Shown here: one piece after another, positions 1 through 6,255 of the stretch
Layout: each line of letters starts with the position of its first letter
How positions within the stretch are numbered: position 1 is the stretch's first letter
NCBI GenBank assembly: GCA_900759455.1
Contig: CAAEVI010000048.1
Location: 1-17,619, forward strand
Source: Erysipelotrichaceae bacterium
Lineage (GTDB): Bacteria > Bacillota_I > Bacilli_A > Erysipelotrichales > Erysipelotrichaceae
Reading direction: 5' to 3'
Length of the DNA: 17,619 nucleotides
Notes under the pieces: generated by a model
Seen by the model: the letters and a program-made list of their open reading frames with translations, nothing else
What the model was told of the DNA's origin: nothing
The model's database searches: none
Program-made: the position numbers and the translations under genes

Positions 1-468
1 ATGGAACAGGATGTGGAGTACGTCCGTGCCAGCGCTTCCCTTCCTCTGGTCAGCCGCATCGTCGAACTGGATGGAAAAAAACTGCTGGACGGCGGCATCA
101 GCGACAGTATTCCGTTAAAGAAATTCCAGTCCATGGGCTATGATAAAAACATCGTTGTTTTGACCCAGTGCAAAGAATACCGGAAGAAAAAAGATCCGAC
201 TTTGCCGCTCATTCGAAAATGGTACCGTCATTACCCTGCGATGGTCAAAAAAATGGAAGACCGTCACATCCGTTACAACGCAACCCTGGATGATCTGGAA
301 CAACAGGAAAAAGAAGGCAAGATCCTGGTCATCCGGCCAAAGCACAGCGTGGAAATCTCACGTCTGGAGAAAGACATGAACAAACTGCGTTCACTGTATG
401 AGCAGGGCTATGCAGACGCAAAAGAAAAGATCAATGACATCCGTCGATTCCTGGGTGAAGACAGGTAA
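1..468 (+). CDS. Patatin-like phospholipase, C-terminal part (5' end outside window)
   Basis: The 155 visible residues match the C-terminal half of bacterial patatin-like phospholipases (RssA/YjjU type), which are serine acyl hydrolases acting on membrane lipids. The motif LLDGGISDSIP (about residues 28-38) carries the catalytic Asp of the Ser-Asp dyad (the DGG/DGA motif). The nucleophile motif GxSxG and the oxyanion-hole glycines should lie about 100 or more residues upstream and are not in the window. The ATG at base 1 is therefore probably an internal methionine and the gene is cut by the window edge. The tail is charged and helical. The threonine/serine exporter gene starts 43 nt after its stop with no terminator between, so the two are probably co-transcribed. 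Substrate is unknown. Confidence 0.85.
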   Translation: MEQDVEYVRASASLPLVSRIVELDGKKLLDGGISDSIPLKKFQSMGYDKNIVVLTQCKEYRKKKDPTLPLIRKWYRHYPAMVKKMEDRHIRYNATLDDLEQQEKEGKILVIRPKHSVEISRLEKDMNKLRSLYEQGYADAKEKINDIRRFLGEDR

Positions 469-511
469 ACCGGCTTCATCCAATCGATGCCACACGAAAA
501 GGAGAAATACC

Positions 512-1276
512 ATGACACCTGAACAGCTGTTAAAGCTAAGTTCCAAAGCAGGACGGATCCTGCTGGAAAGCGGAGCTGAGATACAAAGAACCGAAGATAC
601 GATTTGTCGGCTTTGCCAGTCATTCGGCGTAGAAGAAGCCAGTGCATTCGTAATTCCGACCGGGATGTTTTTATCCCTGTCCTATCAGGGAAGCACTTAT
701 TCCAAGATCCTTCGCATCAGAAGCAGCTCACTGAATCTGGAAAAGATCAATTTGGTCAATGACCTGTCCCGCCGCTGTGTCTGTGAACCGATCAAGATCG
801 AGGAAGCCCTGGATGAACTGGACCGCATCGAGGCCACATCCGGCTATTCCCGCCGTGTTTTGCGGATTGCCGGCGGAGCCATTGCCTCGTTCTTCACACT
901 GTTTTTCGGCGGAGCCTTTCAGGATGCCTTTTTCGCTTTTTTCATCGGCTGCCTGACACAATACAGCGTACAGAAATTCGAAAGCCGGCAGATCAATTTT
1001 ATCGTTAAGATTTCCTGCACCAGCGTGCTGCTGACGCTGTCGGCACTCATATTGGAAAAGCTCCAGCTTATCCACAACATTGACAGCGCCATCATCGGTT
1101 CTCTGATGCTGCTGGTGCCCGGACTGGCCATTACCAATGCCGTCCGTGATTCTATCGGCGGGGATCTGCTGGCCGGCATCATCCGTGCCGTGGAAGCATG
1201 TCTGATTGCCATTGCGATCGCGCTCGGTGCCGGTGTTACCATGAGCATCTGGATCGCTTTGCTGGGAGGTGCCTGA
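512..1276 (+). CDS. Threonine/serine exporter family protein, ThrE N-terminal half (YjjP-like, DUF1212)
   Basis: This 254-residue protein has a soluble amino-terminal region (about 1-110) followed by several hydrophobic segments. It contains the family hallmark LMLLVPGLAITNAVRDSIGGD near residue 205-225 (Pro-Gly, Asn and Arg-Asp in a membrane segment). It corresponds to the first half of Corynebacterium ThrE and to E. coli YjjP, and should form an inner-membrane exporter of amino acids or small dicarboxylates with the next gene product. The start at 512 is chosen because AAAAGGAG lies 7 nt upstream; an in-frame ATG at 398 lacks such a site and would overlap the phospholipase gene. Substrate cannot be told from sequence. 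Confidence 0.9.
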   Translation: MTPEQLLKLSSKAGRILLESGAEIQRTEDTICRLCQSFGVEEASAFVIPTGMFLSLSYQGSTYSKILRIRSSSLNLEKINLVNDLSRRCVCEPIKIEEALDELDRIEATSGYSRRVLRIAGGAIASFFTLFFGGAFQDAFFAFFIGCLTQYSVQKFESRQINFIVKISCTSVLLTLSALILEKLQLIHNIDSAIIGSLMLLVPGLAITNAVRDSIGGDLLAGIIRAVEACLIAIAIALGAGVTMSIWIALLGGA

Positions 1277-1277
1277 A

Positions 1278-1715
1278 ATGATGATCAAAGTCATGAGCGC
1301 CCTGCTGGCAACGATCTTTATCGCGATCCTCTTTCAGGTCCCGAAAAGAAATGTCGTATTGACCGCATTAGGCGGAGGCCTGGGCTGTCTGATCAATGAA
1401 TTATGCCTGTTAGCCGGCCTCAGCGATTTTTTCTCGATCTTTCTGGCTTCGCTTACGCTTGCCATGTACAGTGAAATCATGGCGAGGATGCGCAAAACAA
1501 CGGTTCCCACTTTTTTGATCAGCGGTCTGTTTCCGCTGGTTCCCGGTGCCGGCATGTATTACACCATGCTGGCCATTGTCCATCATGAGCTTGACAATGC
1601 ACTGAGCACCGGCATCAACACATTGAGTACCGCCGCTTTGATGGCCCTTGGCATTTTATTTGTTTCCACTTTGTCACGGCTGATCTTTCGGCAAAAGCAA
1701 AGCAGCAGATCATAA
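1278..1715 (+). CDS. Threonine/serine exporter family protein, ThrE C-terminal half (YjjB-like, DUF3815)
   Basis: This 145-residue, very hydrophobic protein has about four membrane segments and the motif SGLFPLVPGAGMYYTM, which is characteristic of the YjjB/ThrE_2 half. It is the partner of the preceding gene: the two reconstitute what is one polypeptide in ThrE. The ATG at 1278 is one base after the upstream stop and has GGGAGG 7 nt ahead of it, inside the end of the upstream gene, which implies translational coupling. A GTG at 1269 in the same frame would sit on the ribosome binding site and is less likely. A hairpin terminator follows. Confidence 0.9.
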   Translation: MMIKVMSALLATIFIAILFQVPKRNVVLTALGGGLGCLINELCLLAGLSDFFSIFLASLTLAMYSEIMARMRKTTVPTFLISGLFPLVPGAGMYYTMLAIVHHELDNALSTGINTLSTAALMALGILFVSTLSRLIFRQKQSSRS

Positions 1716-1726
1716 ATATATATGCA

Positions 1727-1755
1727 AAAGGCAGCTTTATGAGCCGCCTTTTTTT
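1727..1755. terminator. Intrinsic terminator between convergent genes
   Basis: The arms AAAGGCAGCT and AGCCGCCTTT form a stem with one mismatch around a 5-nt loop TTATG, followed on the + strand by a run of seven or more T. It ends the phospholipase/exporter unit. On the - strand the A/T flank is shorter, so it may act there only weakly for the aminoacyltransferase gene, whose stop codon lies in the T-run. Confidence 0.85.
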
Positions 1756-3019
1756 ATCCTGTGATTTTATCTTTTATTTTATGCAGAAGCTGATACTGAC
1801 GGTAGATCTTCGGTGCTGTCACGCACTGGAAATCACCTACCAGCTCGATCACATCCGCATTGAAACCGCGTTTGAACAGATATACGCCGTATTCTTCATT
1901 GTTTTCATCGAACGAACCGCTGATGCCATAGAAATTATAGCGCGGAATGCCCATCTGAAGCGTCTGACGGATAATTTCCCACTGGATCGCATAAGAACCT
2001 TTGAAATGTTTGAAAGTATCGTCACTGCCGCTGAACAAATACACGACCTCCATCGGATAAATGACAAACAGCGCTGCTGCCAGCGGGATCTCCTTCCCGT
2101 ATTTCTCCAGCAGTTCCTTCGCTTCGCGAATCCGCTTCTCATGTGCCGCGATCAGATCACGCGTAGAACGCAGACGCCGTTCATTTTTCTGTGACTGCGG
2201 ATTTTCCTCCAGCAGTGCGCAAAGCTCTGCTTCCTTCTTTTTCAGCTCACTCAGCTCTTTTTCATTGCGGTCCCGATAATCTTCTGTATCCAGATACGCA
2301 TAAAGAACCTTTTTATGATCTTTAAACTCCCGATAAAAATGCTGATAATATGCCAGATCCGGTTTTTCGAAATGACGCCGGTTTCCTGTCACATCGACCA
2401 TGTGATGCAGAATATCCAGTTCTTCATAAGAAAGCTCCCGCACCTTAATGCCGGTTTTGATCGTATTGTTGACATTCTGGCGGGTCTGACTGTGCATCTG
2501 CTTCAGCAGCACAGCTTCGCTTTTTCCCTTAAGGGGCAGCACAGACATCCAGCGCGGTTCATAATTGTTGTCGATTTCGTTACGAAATCCGAGATGATCA
2601 AAACCAAAGGAGCGTAACAGTTCGATGAGCGAATCGTTCTTCTCTGTTCCTTCTTCCACACTGCCGTCCGGCAAATGCTTCTGGTATTCCGCATAAGGAT
2701 CCATACGTACATACAAACATTTATGTTCCTTCAGATACTGCATCAATTCAGACAAAAAGAAACGAAGCATTTCTCTGTCATCATAATCAACCAGCAGGCC
2801 GCGCAGGATCATGTAAACACGATAACCGCGATAGACTGCCTTGGAATGCAGAGATGCCGCAGCTTTCACTTCGTCATTATCTGCAATGCCGACATATTCT
2901 ATTTTCCATCCGTTGTCTGCTCTCATATGCGCCATTTCCACAGACTGCCAGAAATGTGCATTCGGATAACTGTCAAAAAAAGCCTGATATTGCGCTTCCG
3001 TCAATTCTACAAATTTCAT
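1754..3019 (-). CDS. FemA/FemX/MurM-family peptidoglycan aminoacyltransferase
   Basis: This 421-residue protein belongs to the FemAB family, cytoplasmic enzymes that use aminoacyl-tRNA to add amino acids to the stem peptide of lipid II and so build the peptidoglycan interpeptide bridge. Visible signs are the opening AHFWQS region (about 21-26), typical of the first GNAT-like subdomain; MHSQTRQNVNNTIKTGIKVRE (about 175-195); a charged coiled-coil arm at about 250-310, as in the tRNA-binding arm of FemA/MurM; and YNFYGISGSFDE (about 361-372), the well-conserved signature. No membrane segment is visible. The start has GGAGG 5-6 nt ahead. It is a single gene with its own promoter. Which amino acid it adds is not predictable. 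Confidence 0.92.
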   Translation of the reverse strand: MKFVELTEAQYQAFFDSYPNAHFWQSVEMAHMRADNGWKIEYVGIADNDEVKAAASLHSKAVYRGYRVYMILRGLLVDYDDREMLRFFLSELMQYLKEHKCLYVRMDPYAEYQKHLPDGSVEEGTEKNDSLIELLRSFGFDHLGFRNEIDNNYEPRWMSVLPLKGKSEAVLLKQMHSQTRQNVNNTIKTGIKVRELSYEELDILHHMVDVTGNRRHFEKPDLAYYQHFYREFKDHKKVLYAYLDTEDYRDRNEKELSELKKKEAELCALLEENPQSQKNERRLRSTRDLIAAHEKRIREAKELLEKYGKEIPLAAALFVIYPMEVVYLFSGSDDTFKHFKGSYAIQWEIIRQTLQMGIPRYNFYGISGSFDENNEEYGVYLFKRGFNADVIELVGDFQCVTAPKIYRQYQLLHKIKDKITG

Positions 3020-3086
3020 ATTGCCTCCCTGTCAACAAAAGAAAAAAGACAATTTGTCCTGTTTCTTTTATCGACTACTCATTTAA

Positions 3087-3115
3087 ATGATAATATCTTT
3101 TATGGTCAAATGCAA
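3087..3115 (-). promoter_or_regulatory. Sigma-A-like promoter for the FemX-like gene
   Basis: On the - strand, TTGCAT (-35, 3115-3110) is separated by 17 nt from TATCAT (-10, 3092-3087). Transcription would begin about 60 nt before the start codon. An alternative TTGACC ... TTAAAT pair overlaps it, shifted by a few bases. This is sequence-only evidence. Confidence 0.55.
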
Positions 3116-3156
3116 TTAGAAACTGCCTGCTTGCCTTCTCTTTTCCCATAACAGAC

Positions 3157-3186
3157 AAAGACATCCGGCATGGTCCGGATGTCTTT
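3157..3186 (-). terminator. Intrinsic terminator hairpin after the AT-hook protein gene
   Basis: A perfect 12-bp inverted repeat (AAAGACATCCGG / CCGGATGTCTTT) with a 6-nt loop directly abuts the stop codon of the gene on the - strand. The T-rich tail on the - strand is modest, because the stem itself ends in TCTTT, but the stem is strong. It also separates this gene from the promoter of the FemX-like gene. Confidence 0.75.
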
Positions 3187-3873
3187 TCAGATACGAACGA
3201 TATTTCCTTTTTTATCCGCAAAGATCACGCTCATATGCAGCCGTTCCTTCACACAGGCAGGTATTTCCTGCCATTGACGGCGGTAAGAGGCAGAATCATT
3301 AAAAGCAATGCTGTAATCCGCTGTTTCATCGTTCATCTGGCGGATGAATTCACTCAATTTAACCGGAAGCGGCTGTTTTCTTCCCCGCTGAATTCCCTGT
3401 ACATTGATGATCCAGCGCTTTTCTTCGTTCTTTGCTTCGATGACTCCTTTGTTTTCTTCATATTCCCAGCCGTGCTCGGAGAGCCATGACTTCAGCAAAG
3501 AACACAGATCCTGCGTCGAATGTTTCATTTTGGCCTTTCGTGCAGCGGCTTTCTCTTCCTCGCTTTTTGCCGGTCTTCCTCTTTTTTTGCCCGGATGCAA
3601 CAATTCCCGTCCTTCCAGATTATCGACATAAAAACGAATCGTCAAATGCGATCCATATCCGGTCGTTCCCTTGGGATGCTCCAGTATTTCATCTCCGCTG
3701 AGCATCTGTTTGTACATCGCCTGACAGCATGTCGGCATCGTCGCAAAATTCGGTGAGATTTCCTGATGCAGCTGCTTGGAATTCACATCGATATAAGTCA
3801 GTCCCTGTCGATGTGCCTCCTCTCTTCGCTGTGTCAATACATTCATATAATCTTTAATTCCCGGTCCCTTCAT
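3187..3873 (-). CDS. DNA-binding, AT-hook-containing protein with a restriction-endonuclease-like C-terminus (uncharacterised)
   Basis: I do not recognise a named family for this 228-residue protein. Three parts are visible. (a) Residues about 10-85 (MNVLTQRREEAHRQG through GYGSHLTIRFYVDN) resemble a small winged-helix-like domain seen at the front of various nuclease-associated proteins, with the conserved stretch MPTCCQAMYKQMLSGDEIL. (b) Residues 96-103, KKRGRPAK, form an AT-hook-like minor-groove motif followed by a charged helix. (c) Residues about 120-228 have the hydrophobic pattern of a PD-(D/E)XK-type fold: LLKSWLSEHGWEYE, then RWIINVQG where active enzymes would have an E-x-K strand, then YSIAFNDSASYRRQW and RLHMSVIFADKKGNIVRI. 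The expected Lys is Gln here, so activity is doubtful. The start at 3873 has AGGAAGG about 10 nt ahead. It is divergent from the HNH endonuclease gene. The fold assignment is inference from pattern only. Confidence 0.6.
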   Translation of the reverse strand: MKGPGIKDYMNVLTQRREEAHRQGLTYIDVNSKQLHQEISPNFATMPTCCQAMYKQMLSGDEILEHPKGTTGYGSHLTIRFYVDNLEGRELLHPGKKRGRPAKSEEEKAAARKAKMKHSTQDLCSLLKSWLSEHGWEYEENKGVIEAKNEEKRWIINVQGIQRGRKQPLPVKLSEFIRQMNDETADYSIAFNDSASYRRQWQEIPACVKERLHMSVIFADKKGNIVRI

Positions 3874-3983
3874 TCGTTAAACACCTTCCTTTATGCTTAC
3901 ATAGTAAAGGTTTCCGTATGTCGAACGAGCTCGAAAAAAAAGGGCTGCAGCGGAAAAACATTTTTTTACCTTTTCATGCAGTG

Positions 3984-3989
3984 TATAAT
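3984..3989 (+). promoter_or_regulatory. -10 element (TATAAT) upstream of the HNH endonuclease gene
   Basis: A consensus TATAAT lies 21 nt before the start codon. The -35 region is poor (a T-rich tract about 17 nt upstream). Transcription would begin near 3996, leaving a very short leader in which AAAGGATGTGAT is the ribosome binding site. Confidence 0.5.
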
Positions 3990-4010
3990 AGGAGTAAAGG
4001 ATGTGATCCA

Positions 4011-5045
4011 ATGGAAAAGTCCAGTCTTAAACACGTATTGACCTTATTGGATAATTACGAAATACGCGGCATTGACTTTCAGCAGGCAGTGGATGATGTC
4101 TATGATCAGCTGCGGCAGGAATCTCATCGTCATCCATCCAAAAACCAGATCAGCGATCAGATCACCCAGATCATCGATGCCGGCATGATGCGCAAACTGA
4201 CAAGAGGTTACGATGTGACGCCGAATGCGACAGTTTTTGCCCGTTCCTCCATTCATTCGGTACTGGAGGATCTCGCCTTGTTCTCATGCATGATCAGCAA
4301 TGCCGATGATCCTGACGCCTTTGCGAAAATGGTATCGGCTCCGTTTTCTTTTTCCCAGCTGCAGCAGCACTGTGCACCTTTATATTGCGAGATGGCACAC
4401 CAGAGCCGTCTGTTTCAGCCGCTGCAGGACGAGCAGATGGTCATTCCTTCTGCCCTTCGTCATGACTGTGAACGCATCATAGAGGAATACTGTTACGGCA
4501 GCCCGCCTCTGGTTTCTCCGACCGTGCTCTGTTATTACCTGAAAACCATTTATCCTTCTTCCAAAGAGCACTGGAAAAACATGGACCGGGAGATCGTTCC
4601 TTATGTATATCTGGACGAGATCCTGACGCTGCTGCCAAGACGCGGCATACCGAACAACCGCGATGAATCCAAGCAGCTGCAGTCTTTTTACAAGGATACG
4701 CTCTTTCATGAATTTGATCATCAGTGTCCGATCTGCGGCATCGATCTTCCGCATATGCTGATTGCTTCTCATATCAAACCGTTCCGTGACTGTGCCCATC
4801 TATATGAACCGATCGACAATAACAACGGACTGCTGCTGTGCCGCAATCATGACTATCTGTTTGACCAGGGCTATATCAGTTTCAATGATGACGGCTTTCT
4901 GCTCATCTCAAAAGAGCTCAAAAAGACCCGTTCTTATCGGGAGATGTATCATCTTCCGCTCAATTTCAAATTGGATGAACGACTGCTGACCAAAGAAAGA
5001 AAACTGTTTCTGCAGTATCACCGCAGTCATATCTTTCGTCGTTAA
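4011..5045 (+). CDS. HNH endonuclease (HNH_2-type C-terminal domain)
   Basis: This 344-residue protein carries a C-terminal HNH nuclease domain: C239-P-I-C242, then SHIKP with His254, Asn270-272, and LLLC277RNH280DYLFDQGYISF. Cys239, Cys242, Cys277 and a His form the zinc knuckle, and His254/Asn/His280 form the catalytic HNH core; all key residues are present, so it is probably an active metal-dependent DNA nuclease. Residues 1-235 contain no domain I can name; they are mostly helical with an early basic stretch, and may confer target recognition. The start at 4011 is supported by AAAGGA about 9 nt upstream; an in-frame ATG at 3918 lacks a ribosome site and would place the TATAAT inside the gene. 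The gene stands alone, divergent from the AT-hook protein gene, and ends in a strong terminator. The role could be restriction or another DNA-processing function; no methylase is in view. Confidence 0.85.
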   Translation: MEKSSLKHVLTLLDNYEIRGIDFQQAVDDVYDQLRQESHRHPSKNQISDQITQIIDAGMMRKLTRGYDVTPNATVFARSSIHSVLEDLALFSCMISNADDPDAFAKMVSAPFSFSQLQQHCAPLYCEMAHQSRLFQPLQDEQMVIPSALRHDCERIIEEYCYGSPPLVSPTVLCYYLKTIYPSSKEHWKNMDREIVPYVYLDEILTLLPRRGIPNNRDESKQLQSFYKDTLFHEFDHQCPICGIDLPHMLIASHIKPFRDCAHLYEPIDNNNGLLLCRNHDYLFDQGYISFNDDGFLLISKELKKTRSYREMYHLPLNFKLDERLLTKERKLFLQYHRSHIFRR

Positions 5046-5049
5046 ATGC

Positions 5050-5077
5050 ATTTCCCGAATCTTTTCGGGAAATTTTT
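5050..5077 (+). terminator. Intrinsic terminator of the HNH gene
   Basis: A perfect 10-bp stem (ATTTCCCGAA / TTCGGGAAAT) with a TCTT loop is followed by a T-run and lies 4 nt after the HNH stop codon. Confidence 0.9.
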
Positions 5078-5082
5078 ATATA

Positions 5083-5114
5083 TAAAAAGATGATCCCTGT
5101 TGCCAGAAATCATC
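5083..5114 (-). terminator. Intrinsic terminator of yabP-yabQ-divIC
   Basis: On the - strand, GATGATTTCTG and CAGGGATCATC form an 11-bp stem (two G-U pairs) closed by the stable GNRA tetraloop GCAA and followed by TTTTTATAT. It lies 16 nt after the divIC stop and faces the HNH terminator back to back. Confidence 0.88.
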
Positions 5115-5130
5115 CTGTTTCCAAAATGCA

Positions 5131-5442
5131 TTATGACTCATCGCTGGAAGACGGCATCTTGAATACCTGTTCGCCTTCCTTTGTCACCAGATATTTTCCG
5201 CGTGCCATCAGCTTCAGATATTCCGGATCTTTCATTTTCTCCTGCAGATCTCCCAAAGTGTCCAGCTGATCCTGCAGTGCCGCAGCATCTTCTTTGTTTG
5301 CCGCGATGCTTTGTTTCAGCTTGAACATGGTCAGCACATCATTTCCGCAGTCTAATAATATGAGCAAAGTACCCGCTGCCAGCAAGAAACAAAGTACGAT
5401 CCTAGCCGGTGTTGTAAGCGTTCTCCTTTTTTTTGCTGCCAT
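5131..5442 (-). CDS. divIC: Cell-division protein DivIC/FtsB-like (septum formation initiator)
   Basis: This is a 103-residue bitopic membrane protein. It has a basic cytoplasmic start (AAKKRR), one membrane segment (about residues 14-34), a short heptad-like coiled coil (about 37-70), and the family's C-terminal block DPEYLKLMARGKYLVTKEGEQVFKMP. DivIC works with FtsL and DivIB outside the membrane to activate septal peptidoglycan synthesis. The start at 5442 is preferred because GGAGGGG lies about 7 nt ahead; a GTG at 5448 would leave almost no spacing. It overlaps the end of yabQ by 41 bp. The yabP-yabQ-divIC order is the conserved one in spore formers. A good promoter within yabQ would allow vegetative expression. 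Confidence 0.9.
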   Translation of the reverse strand: MAAKKRRTLTTPARIVLCFLLAAGTLLILLDCGNDVLTMFKLKQSIAANKEDAAALQDQLDTLGDLQEKMKDPEYLKLMARGKYLVTKEGEQVFKMPSSSDES

Positions 5443-5842
5443 GAGCACCCCTCCTTTTTTTACCCTTTTTTGTGTTCTTTTTTATTATACCAAGCATACG
5501 GGATTTCGCAACAGCAATTTTATGAAAGCGCTTATGAAAAAAAAGCCGAACGAACGTGAAAAAGTGATAAAAAAGCCTGTAATAAAAGCGATAATAGAAA
5601 AAAACACCGAGCATGAAAAACAAAACCAGGTAAATGTTGGAAACGGCGCCGTTCACAAAAAGCAGACCGAAAAACATGCCGGCGGAAAAAGCCGCATGAA
5701 AAAGGATTTCCGATAAGACTGTCAACATATTCTTCTGATGATACTGTGTCAGTGTCTGAAGAAAAGAAAAACAAAGTCCGTAGATCCATCCTGCCAGCAG
5801 ATGATACAGGATGCACTGGATCTGTACGCTCAAAAGGATCAT
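5402..5842 (-). CDS. yabQ: Spore cortex biosynthesis protein YabQ
   Basis: This 146-residue protein has about four hydrophobic segments rich in Phe, Tyr and Leu (about residues 5-95) and a strongly basic, Lys-rich tail. This is the architecture of YabQ, which B. subtilis makes under sigma-E control in the mother cell, where it inserts into the forespore-surrounding membranes and is needed for cortex formation. Identity rests mainly on position between yabP and divIC plus topology, because primary sequence in this family is poorly conserved. Its ATG overlaps the yabP stop in an ATGA arrangement, and its 3' end overlaps divIC by 41 bp. The tail codons also carry the divIC promoter and ribosome site, which may explain the low-complexity KK/GK-rich end. 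Confidence 0.82.
   Translation of the reverse strand: MILLSVQIQCILYHLLAGWIYGLCFSFLQTLTQYHQKNMLTVLSEILFHAAFSAGMFFGLLFVNGAVSNIYLVLFFMLGVFFYYRFYYRLFYHFFTFVRLFFHKRFHKIAVAKSRMLGIIKKNTKKGKKRRGAHGSKKKENAYNTG
5484..5511 (-). promoter_or_regulatory. Sigma-A promoter nested in yabQ, reading into divIC
   Basis: On the - strand, TTGCGA (5511-5506), a 16-nt spacer and TATAAT (5489-5484) form a strong promoter, reinforced by TGG directly before TATAAT (extended -10, TGnTATAAT). Transcription would start about 34 nt ahead of the divIC ATG. It lies inside the yabQ coding sequence. Confidence 0.7.
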
Positions 5843-6138
5843 TTAAACAGACGTGAAAACATCGAATTGTGGTCCTGTCCTTTTTTTCCTGAAATATAGC
5901 TGACAGAATCAATATTTCCTTTGATGACCACATCGCCGTGTTCGGTATCGAGCTTTCCCAGTGTCAGCTCTTTTCCGCTGATCAGCATCCAGCCAAGTGT
6001 TGTTTCCAGCAAAAACTCTCCCGAGTCAAAGCTGTCGATCTGTTTCACTCCGCTTAGTTCCATTGTCTTTCTGTCTTTGATCAGCACATTGTGATAAGGG
6101 CTTGTTTCAAAGCGCAAAGGATTTGTATTTTCTTCCAT
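5839..6138 (-). CDS. yabP: Sporulation protein YabP (YabP/YqfC family)
   Basis: This 99-residue soluble, beta-rich protein shows the family pattern: an N-terminal HNVLIKDRKTMELSGVKQIDSFDSGEFLLETTLGWMLISGKELTLGKLDTEHGDVVIKGNIDSVSY split over residues about 16-82. YabP is a sigma-E-dependent mother-cell protein required for spore cortex assembly, and the YqfC paralogue shares this fold. The start has GAGGAGG about 8 nt upstream. It is the first gene of the yabP-yabQ-divIC unit; the yabO/rqcP gene that often precedes it is absent, and the next gene upstream is divergent. Presence of the pair suggests that the host sporulates or derives from a spore former. Confidence 0.88.
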   Translation of the reverse strand: MEENTNPLRFETSPYHNVLIKDRKTMELSGVKQIDSFDSGEFLLETTLGWMLISGKELTLGKLDTEHGDVVIKGNIDSVSYISGKKGQDHNSMFSRLFK

Positions 6139-6158
6139 TCCCGTTCCTCCTCGCTCTA

Positions 6159-6186
6159 TATATACGCAGCCGTGTGAAAAATATGC
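6159..6186 (-). promoter_or_regulatory. Candidate sigma-E-type promoter for yabP
   Basis: On the - strand, GCATATT (6186-6180) matches the B. subtilis sigma-E -35 consensus well. After 13 nt comes CGTATATA (6166-6159), a partial match to the -10 consensus CATACANT. Transcription would start some 15 nt before the yabP ATG. The -10 match is only about half, so this is tentative. Confidence 0.35.
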
Positions 6187-6189
6187 TGA

Positions 6190-6218
6190 TTAACATGCCA
6201 ATTAGGGAAAGGTATGAT
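6190..6218 (+). promoter_or_regulatory. Sigma-A-like promoter for the NSS transporter gene
   Basis: TTAACA (6190-6195), a 17-nt spacer and TATGAT (6213-6218) form a good promoter about 38 nt before the start codon. It is back to back with the yabP control region. Confidence 0.65.
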
Positions 6219-6255
6219 TAATCTGTTGACACATTGAAACAAGGGGGGGTTATCA

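Noticed and set aside
1..3. ATG at base 1 as the true start of the phospholipase gene
   Set aside because: The protein would lack the nucleophile serine motif and half of the patatin domain; the gene more likely begins before the window.
3040..3062. GACAATTTGTC near a T-rich tract in the FemX-like leader, considered as an attenuator
   Set aside because: The symmetric arms leave a loop of at most a few bases and the stem is only 4-5 bp, too weak for a terminator.
3918..4010. Upstream in-frame extension of the HNH protein from ATG 3918
   Set aside because: No ribosome site; it would include the TATAAT box and the AAAGGATGTGAT site, both of which point to the start at 4011.
6226..6231. Perfect TTGACA just upstream of the NSS transporter gene
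   Set aside because: A matching -10 at 17 nt would fall on GTTATC next to the start codon, leaving no room for a leader. TTAACA-17-TATGAT upstream is a better promoter.
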